Below are positions 33,524 through 42,386 of a stretch of DNA of 54,601 bases, in pieces. The position numbers were made by a program, and so were the translations under genes. This DNA is from a virus: positions 1-54,601 of IMG/VR virus record IMGVR_UViG_3300036715_000254; one strand, 5' to 3'. Under the pieces are notes generated by a model, which saw only the letters and a list, made by a program, of their open reading frames with translations, was not told the DNA's origin and did no database searches. Within the stretch, counting starts at the first letter, position 1. Every line of letters begins with the position of its first letter.

Positions 33524-35161
33524 ATGGCGAAAATTACTAGTAAAGCACTATTAAACGTAGGAACAGAGCTCACTATCGACGAAACGCTAAAGACCATTAC
33601 TCTTAACGTTGCGGGTAATTTGGTTGCTAAAGACGGTGTTACCCTACAAGCACTATACTCTAAATTGGTAGATTTGTGGGCGACTATAACATACCAAGAT
33701 AGTCCATTCCCAATGTACGCGATTGACGCGTTATCCGGACAATTTCAATTCGGTACTGACGGTGCAACATATTCAGGTTGGAAGCCAGCTAATGACACTA
33801 CTCGCGAAATGCTGCGTGACGGTGGTTGGTCGGAATATAACTCAACGGGTGTTTTGGCACGTCAATATACTGGTATTGTAGGTCTGGGTGTTGTATCTGC
33901 AGGTTCTCAATTGTACTGGCAAAAGACTTCTACTGGCGCTCCAACTAACTTCACCTTCACTGACCAATGTAACGAAGGTATCCAAGTTTACGGTAACATT
34001 ACCGCGGATGCGACTACAACAACATTTGATGACCGTACATTCTTCAAGACATTCGTTCGTGAATACCAAAAGAAATACAAAGACTCCGTTCTGGCTGATA
34101 CTGGTAAAACAGCAACTGGCGCGTATTTGGTTAACATGTTGCTATCCAACGAAAATGACTTGGATATTACTGTAGCGGACGCATCTATTGGTACATCACC
34201 ATACTCTGAAATCAACGTAAAGTATTTCAGCCAAGCATTCAGCAAGGCAGTTGATATTACTGGTGGTACAGCACGTGACTTTGGTATTGTTATTGACGTT
34301 GGTACTCACTCTGGTGTTGACGGTGTATCCAATGGTACTACTACATTTACTACAGCAGCAGCAGGTATTACTGGTGCTAACTACACTGGTGGTACACTGA
34401 TTGTTCACGAAGGTGCTGGAAAAGGCACATACACAATTTCTGGTACACCAGCGGCTGATTCTATTACAACCACGGTTGCAGTTTCTGGTTCAGCTTCTGG
34501 ATTGAGCTTTACATTGCAACGTGCAACACCTGTTGCAACTTCTCTACAGCAAATCTATACAAAGATCCAGTATCTGTTGCGTCAAAACAGCAACATTAAT
34601 GCTGTTAGTGGTGGTACATCAGTTACTGGTAAAACTGCATCTATTCTGTTGAACTTTGTTGGTTCTGCTCTGAAGGCTGGTTTCTACGCTCCAACAAACC
34701 CAGCGGGTGGTGGCACTGGTGTTACTATTATGGGTTACGCAACTGCGGACACAAATAGCTTCACTTCATATGATAACACAGCAGCGACACGTGATTATCC
34801 ATATGCTGCGGCTGGTACAATTAGCTTCAACACCCCATTAGTTGGAGCAGGTTCTAGCTACCGTCTGATGTTTACTACACCCCCTGGCGCTGGTAATGAC
34901 TACGGCGAATCTGGAGCAATTACTGTAAACAACGCATCAGGAACTCCAATTACTGGAACTATCAGTTCCGCAAGTATTGCTTTCGATTACGACTATGATG
35001 GTAATGTACAGGGTGGTTTTACCGGCGGTACGGATCGTCCAGTTACTCTAATTGGTATTAAACCCGGTGCTGGTAAGTTTGTGGTAGCTACTGGTTCGTT
35101 AAATCGTAGCAAAACTATTGCACTATCACTTGTTGCAGAACAAGATAGAGTCTATTCTTGA
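33524..35161 (+). CDS. Major structural/fibre-like protein, 545 aa
   Basis: Preceded by a perfect late promoter and a good ribosome site. Residues 1-140 carry a well-structured N-terminal domain (AIDALSGQFQFGTDGATYSG, then GWSEYNSTG and YWQKTS). The rest is Gly/Thr/Ala-rich with many short strands. Similar proteins occur in T4-like and other environmental myophages as tail fibre or head decoration proteins. Probably highly expressed. Confidence 0.7.
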   Translation: MAKITSKALLNVGTELTIDETLKTITLNVAGNLVAKDGVTLQALYSKLVDLWATITYQDSPFPMYAIDALSGQFQFGTDGATYSGWKPANDTTREMLRDGGWSEYNSTGVLARQYTGIVGLGVVSAGSQLYWQKTSTGAPTNFTFTDQCNEGIQVYGNITADATTTTFDDRTFFKTFVREYQKKYKDSVLADTGKTATGAYLVNMLLSNENDLDITVADASIGTSPYSEINVKYFSQAFSKAVDITGGTARDFGIVIDVGTHSGVDGVSNGTTTFTTAAAGITGANYTGGTLIVHEGAGKGTYTISGTPAADSITTTVAVSGSASGLSFTLQRATPVATSLQQIYTKIQYLLRQNSNINAVSGGTSVTGKTASILLNFVGSALKAGFYAPTNPAGGGTGVTIMGYATADTNSFTSYDNTAATRDYPYAAAGTISFNTPLVGAGSSYRLMFTTPPGAGNDYGESGAITVNNASGTPITGTISSASIAFDYDYDGNVQGGFTGGTDRPVTLIGIKPGAGKFVVATGSLNRSKTIALSLVAEQDRVYS

Positions 35162-35187
35162 GTATTGTTTTAACCGGAATTTGGTAG

Positions 35188-35715
35188 ATGGCATATGTTA
35201 TTGATCCAGCAAATAAACGAATTATCCTCGATGTCGCTGACGCAACAGCACAATCAATTTACAGAGCATGGGTTGATTGGTTAGTACTCGGCGACAATTC
35301 CAAATATTTGCCAGCTTTTAGATCCACTGGTGGGGACGATCTCGGTGGTGGGATCAGTATCCCCGCATACTACTTTCTTACTAATGGCTGGTACGTCCGT
35401 CCGATGGAAAGCGACCATACACTTACCGTCACTGGAAACTTGTTCGTTGACGGTGGTGGTGATCCAATCGTTCATACAATTGGAACTTTTAATGTATTAG
35501 TGAAGTCAGTTGTTCCAGTACAAGCACAAACCGTAACAATATCCGGAAGTGGTGGTTTGACTACTCCACAAGCCACAATGCTACTTGAAATGTATAACCT
35601 TCTTGGTCTTGATCCTGCAACCCCACTAGTGGTAACAAATACAGCAAGAACTGCCGGAACTATCAATCAGACTATTGATACTAATGCATCACAAACAACA
35701 GTCACACGGGTATGA
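35188..35715 (+). CDS. Virion protein, 175 aa
   Basis: N-terminus MAYVIDPANKRIILDVADATA, then WVDWLVLGDNSKYLPAFRSTGGDDLGGGISIPAYYFLTNGW is a pattern common in fibre-adjacent phage proteins. Residues 120-175 are a polar Thr/Asn-rich tail. Probably a tail or baseplate accessory. Confidence 0.7.
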   Translation: MAYVIDPANKRIILDVADATAQSIYRAWVDWLVLGDNSKYLPAFRSTGGDDLGGGISIPAYYFLTNGWYVRPMESDHTLTVTGNLFVDGGGDPIVHTIGTFNVLVKSVVPVQAQTVTISGSGGLTTPQATMLLEMYNLLGLDPATPLVVTNTARTAGTINQTIDTNASQTTVTRV

Positions 35716-35719
35716 TTGA

Positions 35720-36343
35720 ATGTTTGATCACAAGAATTTAGCAACAGGAGGATTATATCCAGGTCAAGTAACTCATCGTTCCATTGCTAATCTTGGTACA
35801 TTTGAGTTTGATGTTTCTATTACCGAAATTCCAATTAATGGAAATATCAGTAGTTTTGTACCAGGAAACGTTGCGAGTAGTTCTCTTCTAAGTCGTTTAA
35901 TTACTGGTCTATTTGGATCCGGATCTACTGGAAGTATTACTGGTTCCAGTGCCACATCTAGTAATGTTAGCGGTAATCAGACTACTGGTGAAGTTGGTAG
36001 TGTTAGTTACAGCGGAACTGGAAATGTAACACTTCCAATTTCGAGTAACTTAGTACGCGGGTTCGTGGGAACCACTGTAGCTTACGGTGGGGATTTAATT
36101 GAAATCCAAGGTGGTGGTGGCGGATACGGGTTTAACTTCGGATCCGATAGTTATAAATATAAAGTAAAAATACGGATTACCCGTAAAGGTAAGACGTGGG
36201 AATATGAGACAATAGTCGGGCAAACTACCGCAAAAGTGCTTGCCAAAGTAATTAAGAAAAGAGTAGAAGCACCGACTGTTTCATTAGTTAATACATCGAT
36301 GGTTGAGAGCGTAGAACCAATTATTAAGGTCACGAAAAGATGA
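35720..36343 (+). CDS. Gly/Ser-rich virion protein, 207 aa
   Basis: Residues 60-130 are Ser/Gly/Thr repeats (SGSTGSITGSSATSSNVSG). The C-terminal 80 residues are basic (KYKVKIRITRKGKTWEYETI). It may be a linker between fibre and head. No family is recognised. It overlaps the next gene by four bases. Confidence 0.6.
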   Translation: MFDHKNLATGGLYPGQVTHRSIANLGTFEFDVSITEIPINGNISSFVPGNVASSSLLSRLITGLFGSGSTGSITGSSATSSNVSGNQTTGEVGSVSYSGTGNVTLPISSNLVRGFVGTTVAYGGDLIEIQGGGGGYGFNFGSDSYKYKVKIRITRKGKTWEYETIVGQTTAKVLAKVIKKRVEAPTVSLVNTSMVESVEPIIKVTKR

Positions 36344-37461
36344 GTATCGGAAAAATAAAACTAGACGAAAAGTCGATCCTGGAATTCGGAGTATCCATTA
36401 CTGGTGCTGACGGACGTCCGGATGCTCGATTCGTCATCGACGGCGCTGACTTTTCAGTTAGCTTTCCATGTAAGCAAACTAACGAGGGCGTTGAAGTTGA
36501 GATCCAAGGACTAAAGGATATCTTTAAAGCCGGCACATACGATGCTCGTCTAGAGATTGTTCTGGAAAACAAAATATACACTCCGCTTATCGACAAGATT
36601 GAATTTGAACCAAGTATTCAAATCTACACTCAAGCCAAGCCAGCAGTTCAAGTAAAAGAATCAGTAAAAGTAGCGAATATCACCGTTAAAAAGAGTGCTA
36701 TAAACGAAGACCAATTGCGTAAAACGCAGGCAGCTACAATTATTGCTAACGCACTTGGATACAATCCAAACAAAAAAGAAAGTGCAGCAGAGATTGTAAA
36801 CCATGCAATCGCTCAAGCTGGTCCATTGACTACTGAACAAGCAGCAACTGTTAAAGAAATGCTAGCACTTGCTGAGGCATGCGGCATTATGTACAATGGA
36901 GATTTTGAGTTTGAGATTATATCCGAAGAAGTTTTACCAGAACTAGCACCGATAGTAATTGACGATGATGGTTTCAGCGATGAGACTCTTGACGAAATGG
37001 CAAATTGTGTTACTGATTGGGAAGATATTGTTGATACATACGAAGCTGGCGAACTAGCTCTTATTGACGAAGACACTGGCGAAGTAATTGATACTCTGGA
37101 AGAAGAGCTGTCTGAAGAAACACTTAATGAAGTGCTGTCTCGCATCGAACGTATTCGCGCAAAAATACGTTTCCGTAAGAGTGAATCAAAGCGTGAACGT
37201 AAGATAAAAGTTGCGCTACATCAGCATTCCAACTCATCAAAGATTAATAGCCGTGCACGTCACCTAGCTATAAAGACAATGAAAATGAAACTGGCTAAGA
37301 AGCCACTTGATCAGCTAAGCACTGCTGAAAAAGAACGTATTGAAAACATTATGCACAAGCGTAAGAAGGCGGTAGATCGCCTGGCATTGAAGATGACTTC
37401 ACGTGTTCGCAAAATTGAAAAAGACCGTTTATCAACATCTCACACTCAGGAAGCAAAATGA
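36340..37461 (+). CDS. Head-type protein with Lys-rich C-terminus, 373 aa
   Basis: Residues 1-110 are a beta-rich module (FGVSITGADGRPDARFVIDG). Residues about 130-195 (IIANALGYNPNKKESAAEIV, then LALAEACGIMYNGD) form the same domain as residues about 145-205 of the protein encoded at 19068. An acidic stretch (residues 200-265) is followed by a strongly basic helix (RKSESKRERKIKVALHQ and on), with LSTAEKERIENIMHKRKKAV resembling phage head/core proteins of the T4 group. It is coupled to the next gene by ATGA. Role probably capsid internal or scaffold-associated. Confidence 0.65.
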   Translation: MSIGKIKLDEKSILEFGVSITGADGRPDARFVIDGADFSVSFPCKQTNEGVEVEIQGLKDIFKAGTYDARLEIVLENKIYTPLIDKIEFEPSIQIYTQAKPAVQVKESVKVANITVKKSAINEDQLRKTQAATIIANALGYNPNKKESAAEIVNHAIAQAGPLTTEQAATVKEMLALAEACGIMYNGDFEFEIISEEVLPELAPIVIDDDGFSDETLDEMANCVTDWEDIVDTYEAGELALIDEDTGEVIDTLEEELSEETLNEVLSRIERIRAKIRFRKSESKRERKIKVALHQHSNSSKINSRARHLAIKTMKMKLAKKPLDQLSTAEKERIENIMHKRKKAVDRLALKMTSRVRKIEKDRLSTSHTQEAK

Positions 37462-38648
37462 TCAAATTTTCCAAATTAAGCGAAGCATTCAAAGAAGTTC
37501 CAACACACTTGAAGAGTGGTAATCCGAACAACAATCCACCAGCTCATAAGCCAGGTGACAAAGTGTGGGTAAAGAATCCAGCTTCTAAGAACGCAAAAGG
37601 AAAGCCAGGTATTGTTGTGAGTGTTGATAAAGACACTACAAAGGTTGCGCACCCTGATGGATATAGCATGAATTTCCCACACCATTATATCACTAAGCAT
37701 GTAGTTGAATGCGATGATATGGGTTACGCCAATAAGTCAATTGAGCTGGATGAGAATAATCCACCAGCTGCACACGAATTGCGTTCTGGGAGAGTTGATC
37801 CTGTTAAAAAGCATTCATGTTCAGTAACTGTTTCAAAAGACGGTAAAGAAGAAACTCGCAAGTTTAGCACAAGTCATTCTCACGGTAAAGAATTAACTGC
37901 ACGTCGAGCTATTGATTTTTACAAAAATAAAGGGTACAAATTTCATAATCTTGTGCACGAGTCTTTCTACACTGATGGTGAAGAGAACGAAGTAACTAAG
38001 GAACATAAGAAAGTTTATGATGCACAAACCAAATCCTTTAACAAAGACCGCGTGCAAAATGCCGCAGAAAAGAAGAGTCCAATTATGAAAGTATCAGAAT
38101 CGGAAGATGCGTTTAAAGGTGTGACTCCGGGAACTGGAAAAGTTGCAGCAAGAAACGATCATAAGCTAGGAAAAACGTCAACTAATCCTATTAATAAAAA
38201 GTATCATAAAGACCAACATGCGGATTGGGATGTCGATTATACAAAAGAATCTGACAGATTGAAAAAGAAAACAAAAAATGAATCTCTCAGCTTTAAGCAA
38301 TTCATCGATGAATCATCACCATTCGATTGGAAGAACACAAAATCCGAAATTGACTGGAAGAGCGACGATAAGACTTCCGATAAAGGCGGTGTTCACAAAG
38401 GAACTTACGGTTCCGAAGAACACAAAGCAAAGGGTGACGGATCAGTAGCACCAAAGAGAGGTCGCGGACGTCCTGCTGGTTCATATCAGGGTGAGTATAA
38501 GAAACGTGATCCTGCAGGAAAGGCTGCATCCGCACAAAAGACAATGGCTTCAAAAGCTGACGGTTTTGTAGCTCGTGACGAGTACAAACAATACATGCAC
38601 GATGCGATTAAAAAGCGCCAGCTTCAACTTGCTGGTATCACTAAATAA
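37458..38648 (+). CDS. AT-hook containing, capsid-targeted-type protein, 396 aa
   Basis: The N-terminus MIKFSKLSEAFKE has the LSE/A form of a T4-type cleavage site. Residues 30-85 are a KOW/SH3-like unit (KPGDKVWVKNPASK, then KPGIVVSVDKDT). A second targeting-like motif LSFKQFIDESS is at 277-287 inside the chain. An AT-hook-like KRGRGRPAG is at 333-341. The chain is rich in Lys and His and has low hydrophobicity, suiting a DNA-associated internal head protein. Two proteins may be fused. Function inferred. Confidence 0.7.
   Translation: MIKFSKLSEAFKEVPTHLKSGNPNNNPPAHKPGDKVWVKNPASKNAKGKPGIVVSVDKDTTKVAHPDGYSMNFPHHYITKHVVECDDMGYANKSIELDENNPPAAHELRSGRVDPVKKHSCSVTVSKDGKEETRKFSTSHSHGKELTARRAIDFYKNKGYKFHNLVHESFYTDGEENEVTKEHKKVYDAQTKSFNKDRVQNAAEKKSPIMKVSESEDAFKGVTPGTGKVAARNDHKLGKTSTNPINKKYHKDQHADWDVDYTKESDRLKKKTKNESLSFKQFIDESSPFDWKNTKSEIDWKSDDKTSDKGGVHKGTYGSEEHKAKGDGSVAPKRGRGRPAGSYQGEYKKRDPAGKAASAQKTMASKADGFVARDEYKQYMHDAIKKRQLQLAGITK
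38640..38647 (+). promoter_or_regulatory. T4-type late promoter
   Basis: ACTAAATA overlaps the stop of the upstream gene and lies 25 bases before ATG 38673, followed by AAAGGAAAAC. Confidence 0.6.
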
Positions 38649-38672
38649 TATATCTCTTAAAGGAAAACTAAC

Positions 38673-39521
38673 ATGTCTCTATGGAATAACACAGACTCTG
38701 CAGCAAGCAAGCCAAAATCTCTAGCTGCTGGTCAGGTACTGACAATTAACTGGACTGGTGGAACTGGCTACACTAACGGTGCCGCGCAAGCAATGACACT
38801 TTCCGCTCCTCCAGCGGGTGGTGTTCAAGCTACTGCAACAGCAACAGTCGCTGGTGGTTTAATTACTGCAATCAATATCACTAACCAAGGTTCTGGATAT
38901 ACTGCTGCTCCAACCATTACGGCTGCACCAGCTGGCGGATCTGGCGCTGTGTTTACTCCAGTTATCCAAGCAATTAGTAAAACAACTGCTGGAAGCGCAA
39001 CATACCCAGTATCCATTATTTTCTTGGATAGCACTGAAGCTGCTTTGGCAGTGAACCGTAACAGGGGACTAAAGTTGCCTGGCTGGACTCGCTATCAAGA
39101 GTATGTTGATAACCAAGGTTTACCACGTTACAAAGTCGAAAACCTTGTTGCTATGTCACGTACATCAGCTCAAGCTGGCGACTCTGCAGATGACGTTATC
39201 GCGGGCGACGCAGCGTTCAGTATTACATCTCAACCACCATTAACTGCATCTTCTGTAACAGGCGCAGTAGCTGGTTTGACAGTTGTATCGGCTGGTTCTA
39301 CATTCCAATGGCAAGTACGTCAACCAGCTGGAAGCGCTTATGTTAACGCAACCGGCACAATTGCTGGTGTCACATACGTTGGTGGTGGTACAGCAGCAAC
39401 ATTGGTATTGTCTGGTTTTACAGCTCCAAATGCTGGAACTAAATATCGTTGCCAAGTGTTCAACTCAACAGCGAACGCTGGCGCAACTTCAACCGTAACA
39501 ACAGTGGCATTTGGTAGCTAA
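38673..39521 (+). CDS. Ig-like/fibre structural protein, 282 aa
   Basis: Residues 15-110 contain a Gly/Ala-rich unit (LITAINITNQGSGYTAAPTI) also seen in the 947-aa protein. Residues 180-282 form an Ig-like domain (FSITSQPPLTASSVTGAVAG, closing with GTKYRCQVFNSTANAGATST). It has its own late-promoter-like site and ribosome site. Probably a decoration or fibre accessory. Confidence 0.75.
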   Translation: MSLWNNTDSAASKPKSLAAGQVLTINWTGGTGYTNGAAQAMTLSAPPAGGVQATATATVAGGLITAINITNQGSGYTAAPTITAAPAGGSGAVFTPVIQAISKTTAGSATYPVSIIFLDSTEAALAVNRNRGLKLPGWTRYQEYVDNQGLPRYKVENLVAMSRTSAQAGDSADDVIAGDAAFSITSQPPLTASSVTGAVAGLTVVSAGSTFQWQVRQPAGSAYVNATGTIAGVTYVGGGTAATLVLSGFTAPNAGTKYRCQVFNSTANAGATSTVTTVAFGS

Positions 39522-39540
39522 TAACTAGCTTTTGTTTATT

Positions 39541-39888
39541 ATGATTCGTAATGATAACGAGTATATAACTCGAGCGATGCATGCTTATGAAAATATTCAA
39601 GCAATATCGCTCGAGGAATTCAAAGAAGATTTGTTTCGTATCGTTACAATCAAAAAATGTATTACCAAGTACCAGCAAGGTGAAGAGTTGAATGTAAGGC
39701 TTTTGTTGAACAATTTCATAGTCCTGTTCAACGTATTTGGTAAAACTACTTTATCTCTTATTAAATATAAGTTAGAGCTAAGTCATTATCCAATAGCATT
39801 TGCGTTCCTAGTAAAGATAAATCAACTACCCAACTCAGAAGCGGTCTTACTAGATCAGTTTGTTGTACAGAAATTAAGAGAGATATGA
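39541..39888 (+). CDS. Conserved T4-like phage protein, 115 aa
   Basis: The ATG at 39541 is chosen over a TTG at 39532. Residues 10-90 (YITRAMHAYENIQAISLEEF, then LLLNNFIVLFNVFGKTT) resemble a helical protein found in many T4-like phages (some annotated as DUF7207), always before a larger unknown protein as here. Role unknown. ATGA coupling to the next gene. Confidence 0.65.
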   Translation: MIRNDNEYITRAMHAYENIQAISLEEFKEDLFRIVTIKKCITKYQQGEELNVRLLLNNFIVLFNVFGKTTLSLIKYKLELSHYPIAFAFLVKINQLPNSEAVLLDQFVVQKLREI

Positions 39889-40634
39889 GAATAGTCGACA
39901 ACATTATTGCGCTTCGTATCCTATGGTTGCTAATTACACCATTTGAGAAGACTGACGCATTCAAGTTAGGACTAATTGATGATCAAGGAACGTTTCTCCG
40001 TAAAGCAAAAACCCCCGCTGAGGTAAACTCGTCCTCAATGTTGCACCGTTTAGTGTGGCGCATTAAGAAGTTTATCAACATGGTTCCGGGCGGCTCAACT
40101 AAAATTGGTTCGCTTGTTGCAGCTTACGCTCTGGTACGTGAGTGTATAGAACGTGATACTTATCTTCCCGAAACAGAACAGTTAAACGAATCCTATATGG
40201 CAACTCCAGTTGAACCTTTCGATATGGATTTGATTAAACATTTCTTTGCTATCATGGAAGATGGTGTCCCGACTAATGTGACTGGAAACGCAGTCGCTAC
40301 AGATACACCAAAGATTAAAGCACGTCGCGCAAAAGGTACGTTTACAGTTAAGCGTGAAACATTTGACAAGTTTAAAAGCGGAAAAGCAAAGTTTCGTCGT
40401 TGGGGTCATTATCTTAACCTAGATGATGACGTGGACCGCGAAGTGTATCACTACGCTAAAAAGAATCCACGCGGTATCCTTGTATTACAAGACGAAGAGG
40501 GTCGAACAAAAGGCGTTCGATACTCTAAACACGGTGGTGGAAACTGGCACGGTATCAAGCGTAAACCAAAGCAGGTTGTTGAGTCATATCTTAATGATTT
40601 AGATACTGAAATGGAAGTGATTGACTTGTGCTAA
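39885..40634 (+). CDS. Conserved T4-like phage protein, 249 aa
   Basis: Coupled to the previous gene. The N-terminus (RIVDNIIALRILWLLITPFE, then LGLIDDQG) is conserved among large myophages. The C-terminal 90 residues are basic (RRAKGTFTVKRETFDKFKSG, then HGIKRKPKQVV). No enzymatic motif is seen. It may be a head or neck-associated protein. Confidence in the gene is high, in the role low. Confidence 0.65.
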   Translation: MRIVDNIIALRILWLLITPFEKTDAFKLGLIDDQGTFLRKAKTPAEVNSSSMLHRLVWRIKKFINMVPGGSTKIGSLVAAYALVRECIERDTYLPETEQLNESYMATPVEPFDMDLIKHFFAIMEDGVPTNVTGNAVATDTPKIKARRAKGTFTVKRETFDKFKSGKAKFRRWGHYLNLDDDVDREVYHYAKKNPRGILVLQDEEGRTKGVRYSKHGGGNWHGIKRKPKQVVESYLNDLDTEMEVIDLC

Positions 40635-41260
40635 ATATATTCAGCTGGTTTACTAACGAACTTATCTACTCGCTAATCGTTCCTGGAATTGGGATTGGAG
40701 TAGTTCTATTGCTAATAGCGGAATTTGTTCCGGATTGGCTAAAACAATATCGTATTCAAGCACAGCTCCTTGGTTTAATAATCTGTATCTTTTTCACATT
40801 CCAATCTGGGCGTGAACATGAGTTTGACAATCAAAAATTAGTACTCGCAGAACAAAAAGCCCTAGTAGAACAATACAAAACAAAATCGGGCGAAGTTACG
40901 ATTGAAGTCCAGACTAAGTATGTGGACAAAATTAAATATGTTGAACGAATTAAAGAGGTACCAGTAAATGTTTATGTTACTAAAGAAGCTGATTCTAAGT
41001 GCGTCATTGATCCTGTCACTTCTGATGGTATCCGGTTGCTGCTCGACAGTTCCATTGCAGGGCAACTTCCCAAAGCCTCCACCGGAACTAATGAAGGTTC
41101 CACCAATGCTGAAACCACTACCGGTATCCAACTAAAGCTATCAACTATTGTAGCATCTGCTAAAGAAAACTATGCTACATCGTATCAAATACGTGAACAG
41201 TTAATCAGTTTACAAGAGTGGATAACAAAGCAAGACAAACTGTACAACAGTACCAAATAG
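40628..41260 (+). CDS. Rz-like inner-membrane spanin, 210 aa
   Basis: GTG start overlapping the upstream gene by seven bases. Two hydrophobic stretches (residues 12-30 and 45-60) give an inner-membrane anchor. Residues 65-115 are a charged coiled-coil-like stem (EQKALVEQYKTKSGEVTIEV), with a single Cys in ADSKCVI followed by GIRLLLDSS. The end (LSTIVASAKENYATSYQIRE, then LISLQEWI) is the Rz/i-spanin C-terminal pattern. It should help fuse the membranes at lysis, with a partner lipoprotein not evident here. The two N-terminal helices are unusual for Rz. Confidence 0.8.
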   Translation: MLNIFSWFTNELIYSLIVPGIGIGVVLLLIAEFVPDWLKQYRIQAQLLGLIICIFFTFQSGREHEFDNQKLVLAEQKALVEQYKTKSGEVTIEVQTKYVDKIKYVERIKEVPVNVYVTKEADSKCVIDPVTSDGIRLLLDSSIAGQLPKASTGTNEGSTNAETTTGIQLKLSTIVASAKENYATSYQIREQLISLQEWITKQDKLYNSTK

Positions 41261-41284
41261 TCTATTGCTGAGATCCTACAGAGG

Positions 41285-41338
41285 AATTATAGCAAATATT
41301 TTCATGTATCCAAAATAATGTTCTAGATTATTTTGGAT
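41285..41338 (+). repeat. Stem-loop element, copy 2
   Basis: AATTATAGCAAA at 41285-41296, then a 12-bp perfect stem (41308-41319 with 41327-41338, loop GTTCTAG). The same layout as 10567-10622. Its right arm contains the -35 of the next promoter. Confidence 0.8.
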
Positions 41339-41359
41339 AGTGATTTGTTTGTTTATAAT
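41332..41359 (+). promoter_or_regulatory. Sigma70-type promoter overlapping the stem-loop
   Basis: TTTGGA at 41332-41337, a 16-bp spacer and TATAAT at 41354-41359. The -10 lies six bases before ATG 41366, so a leaderless transcript is likely. Confidence 0.7.
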
Positions 41360-41365
41360 GGGAAC

Positions 41366-42373
41366 ATGATAGACATGTTCAAACTAACCTCGTATGCAAA
41401 TCGCGTAGGAGTATATCTTAAAAACTTCAAGCAAAAGAAAGCACGACTCTGGGAATTTAGCCATTCTTGCGAGGTTCAGCACGGCTTCAAATCTCTCAAG
41501 AAACGTGGCTATATTTACCAAACCACGGATGGAAAATCACTGAATGTTAAGTGTCAACACTGTGGTTACAGTAAAAGTCTGCCTAATTTCATACGAGAAA
41601 TTTCCCCCTCTTTATATGATGAGTTTCGGCTAGAAGCGTACCGAGACACGGATCCAGTTCGTGAGATTGTAAAAGAAGAGCAGATTCCAATTCCGGATGT
41701 AAACTTGGATGGATTAATTCCAGTAATTAGTTTGCCGCCGAGCTCACCCGTGTTAAAATTCCTGGAGAGACGATGTATCCCGAAGGAACATTATGATAAG
41801 CTGTATGTTGCGAAGCAATTTTATGATTGGGCAACGCAATACAAGCCGGAGTTTAAGGATTCGAAAGACAAAAGCCCAAGACTAGTAATTCCATACTTTC
41901 ATGACAATCGCGTCATTGGCTTTACATGTCGAACGTTTAACCCAAGCGTTGAACCTCGATATATACACTTACGGATAGACAAGAGAGTAGAATTTATATA
42001 TGGCACGGATCGAATCAATACTAACAAGAAAATCTATGTTGTTGAGGGAAATATTGATAGTCTTTTTCTTGATAATGCAATTGCTATTGGTGGGGCTCAT
42101 TATCATTTGGGATACCTCCAACAACACAAAAATAATTGCGTTATCATTCCTGATAGCGACTGGCGTCGCAATAAACAAGTGGGTGAGCAGCTACGTAAAG
42201 CAATTGAGTCTGGCTATCACGTCGCTTTCATGCCAGCTAGACTACGAGGCAAAGACATTAACGACTGGGTTAAAAACGGACTCACTAAATATCAACTCCA
42301 GCAAATAATCCAAGAAAACACAAAGCGAGGGCTAACAGCAAAGCTCGAGTTTTCTATTCTTAAAAAATACTAA
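41366..42373 (+). CDS. DNA primase, Toprim type (T4 gp61-like)
   Basis: Makes RNA primers for lagging-strand synthesis. The ATG at 41366 is placed at the expected transcript start; 41375 is an alternative. Residues 45-75 hold a zinc-ribbon-like part (VKCQHCGYSKSL with an upstream Cys/His). The Toprim domain is evident: IYVVEGNIDSLFL with the catalytic Glu, then CVIIPDSDWRRN with the D-x-D. The C-terminal GKDINDWV is usual for these primases. Size (335 aa) matches T4 gp61. Its helicase partner is not in the window. Confidence 0.88.
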   Translation: MIDMFKLTSYANRVGVYLKNFKQKKARLWEFSHSCEVQHGFKSLKKRGYIYQTTDGKSLNVKCQHCGYSKSLPNFIREISPSLYDEFRLEAYRDTDPVREIVKEEQIPIPDVNLDGLIPVISLPPSSPVLKFLERRCIPKEHYDKLYVAKQFYDWATQYKPEFKDSKDKSPRLVIPYFHDNRVIGFTCRTFNPSVEPRYIHLRIDKRVEFIYGTDRINTNKKIYVVEGNIDSLFLDNAIAIGGAHYHLGYLQQHKNNCVIIPDSDWRRNKQVGEQLRKAIESGYHVAFMPARLRGKDINDWVKNGLTKYQLQQIIQENTKRGLTAKLEFSILKKY

Positions 42374-42386
42374 CAAAAGGAAAACA

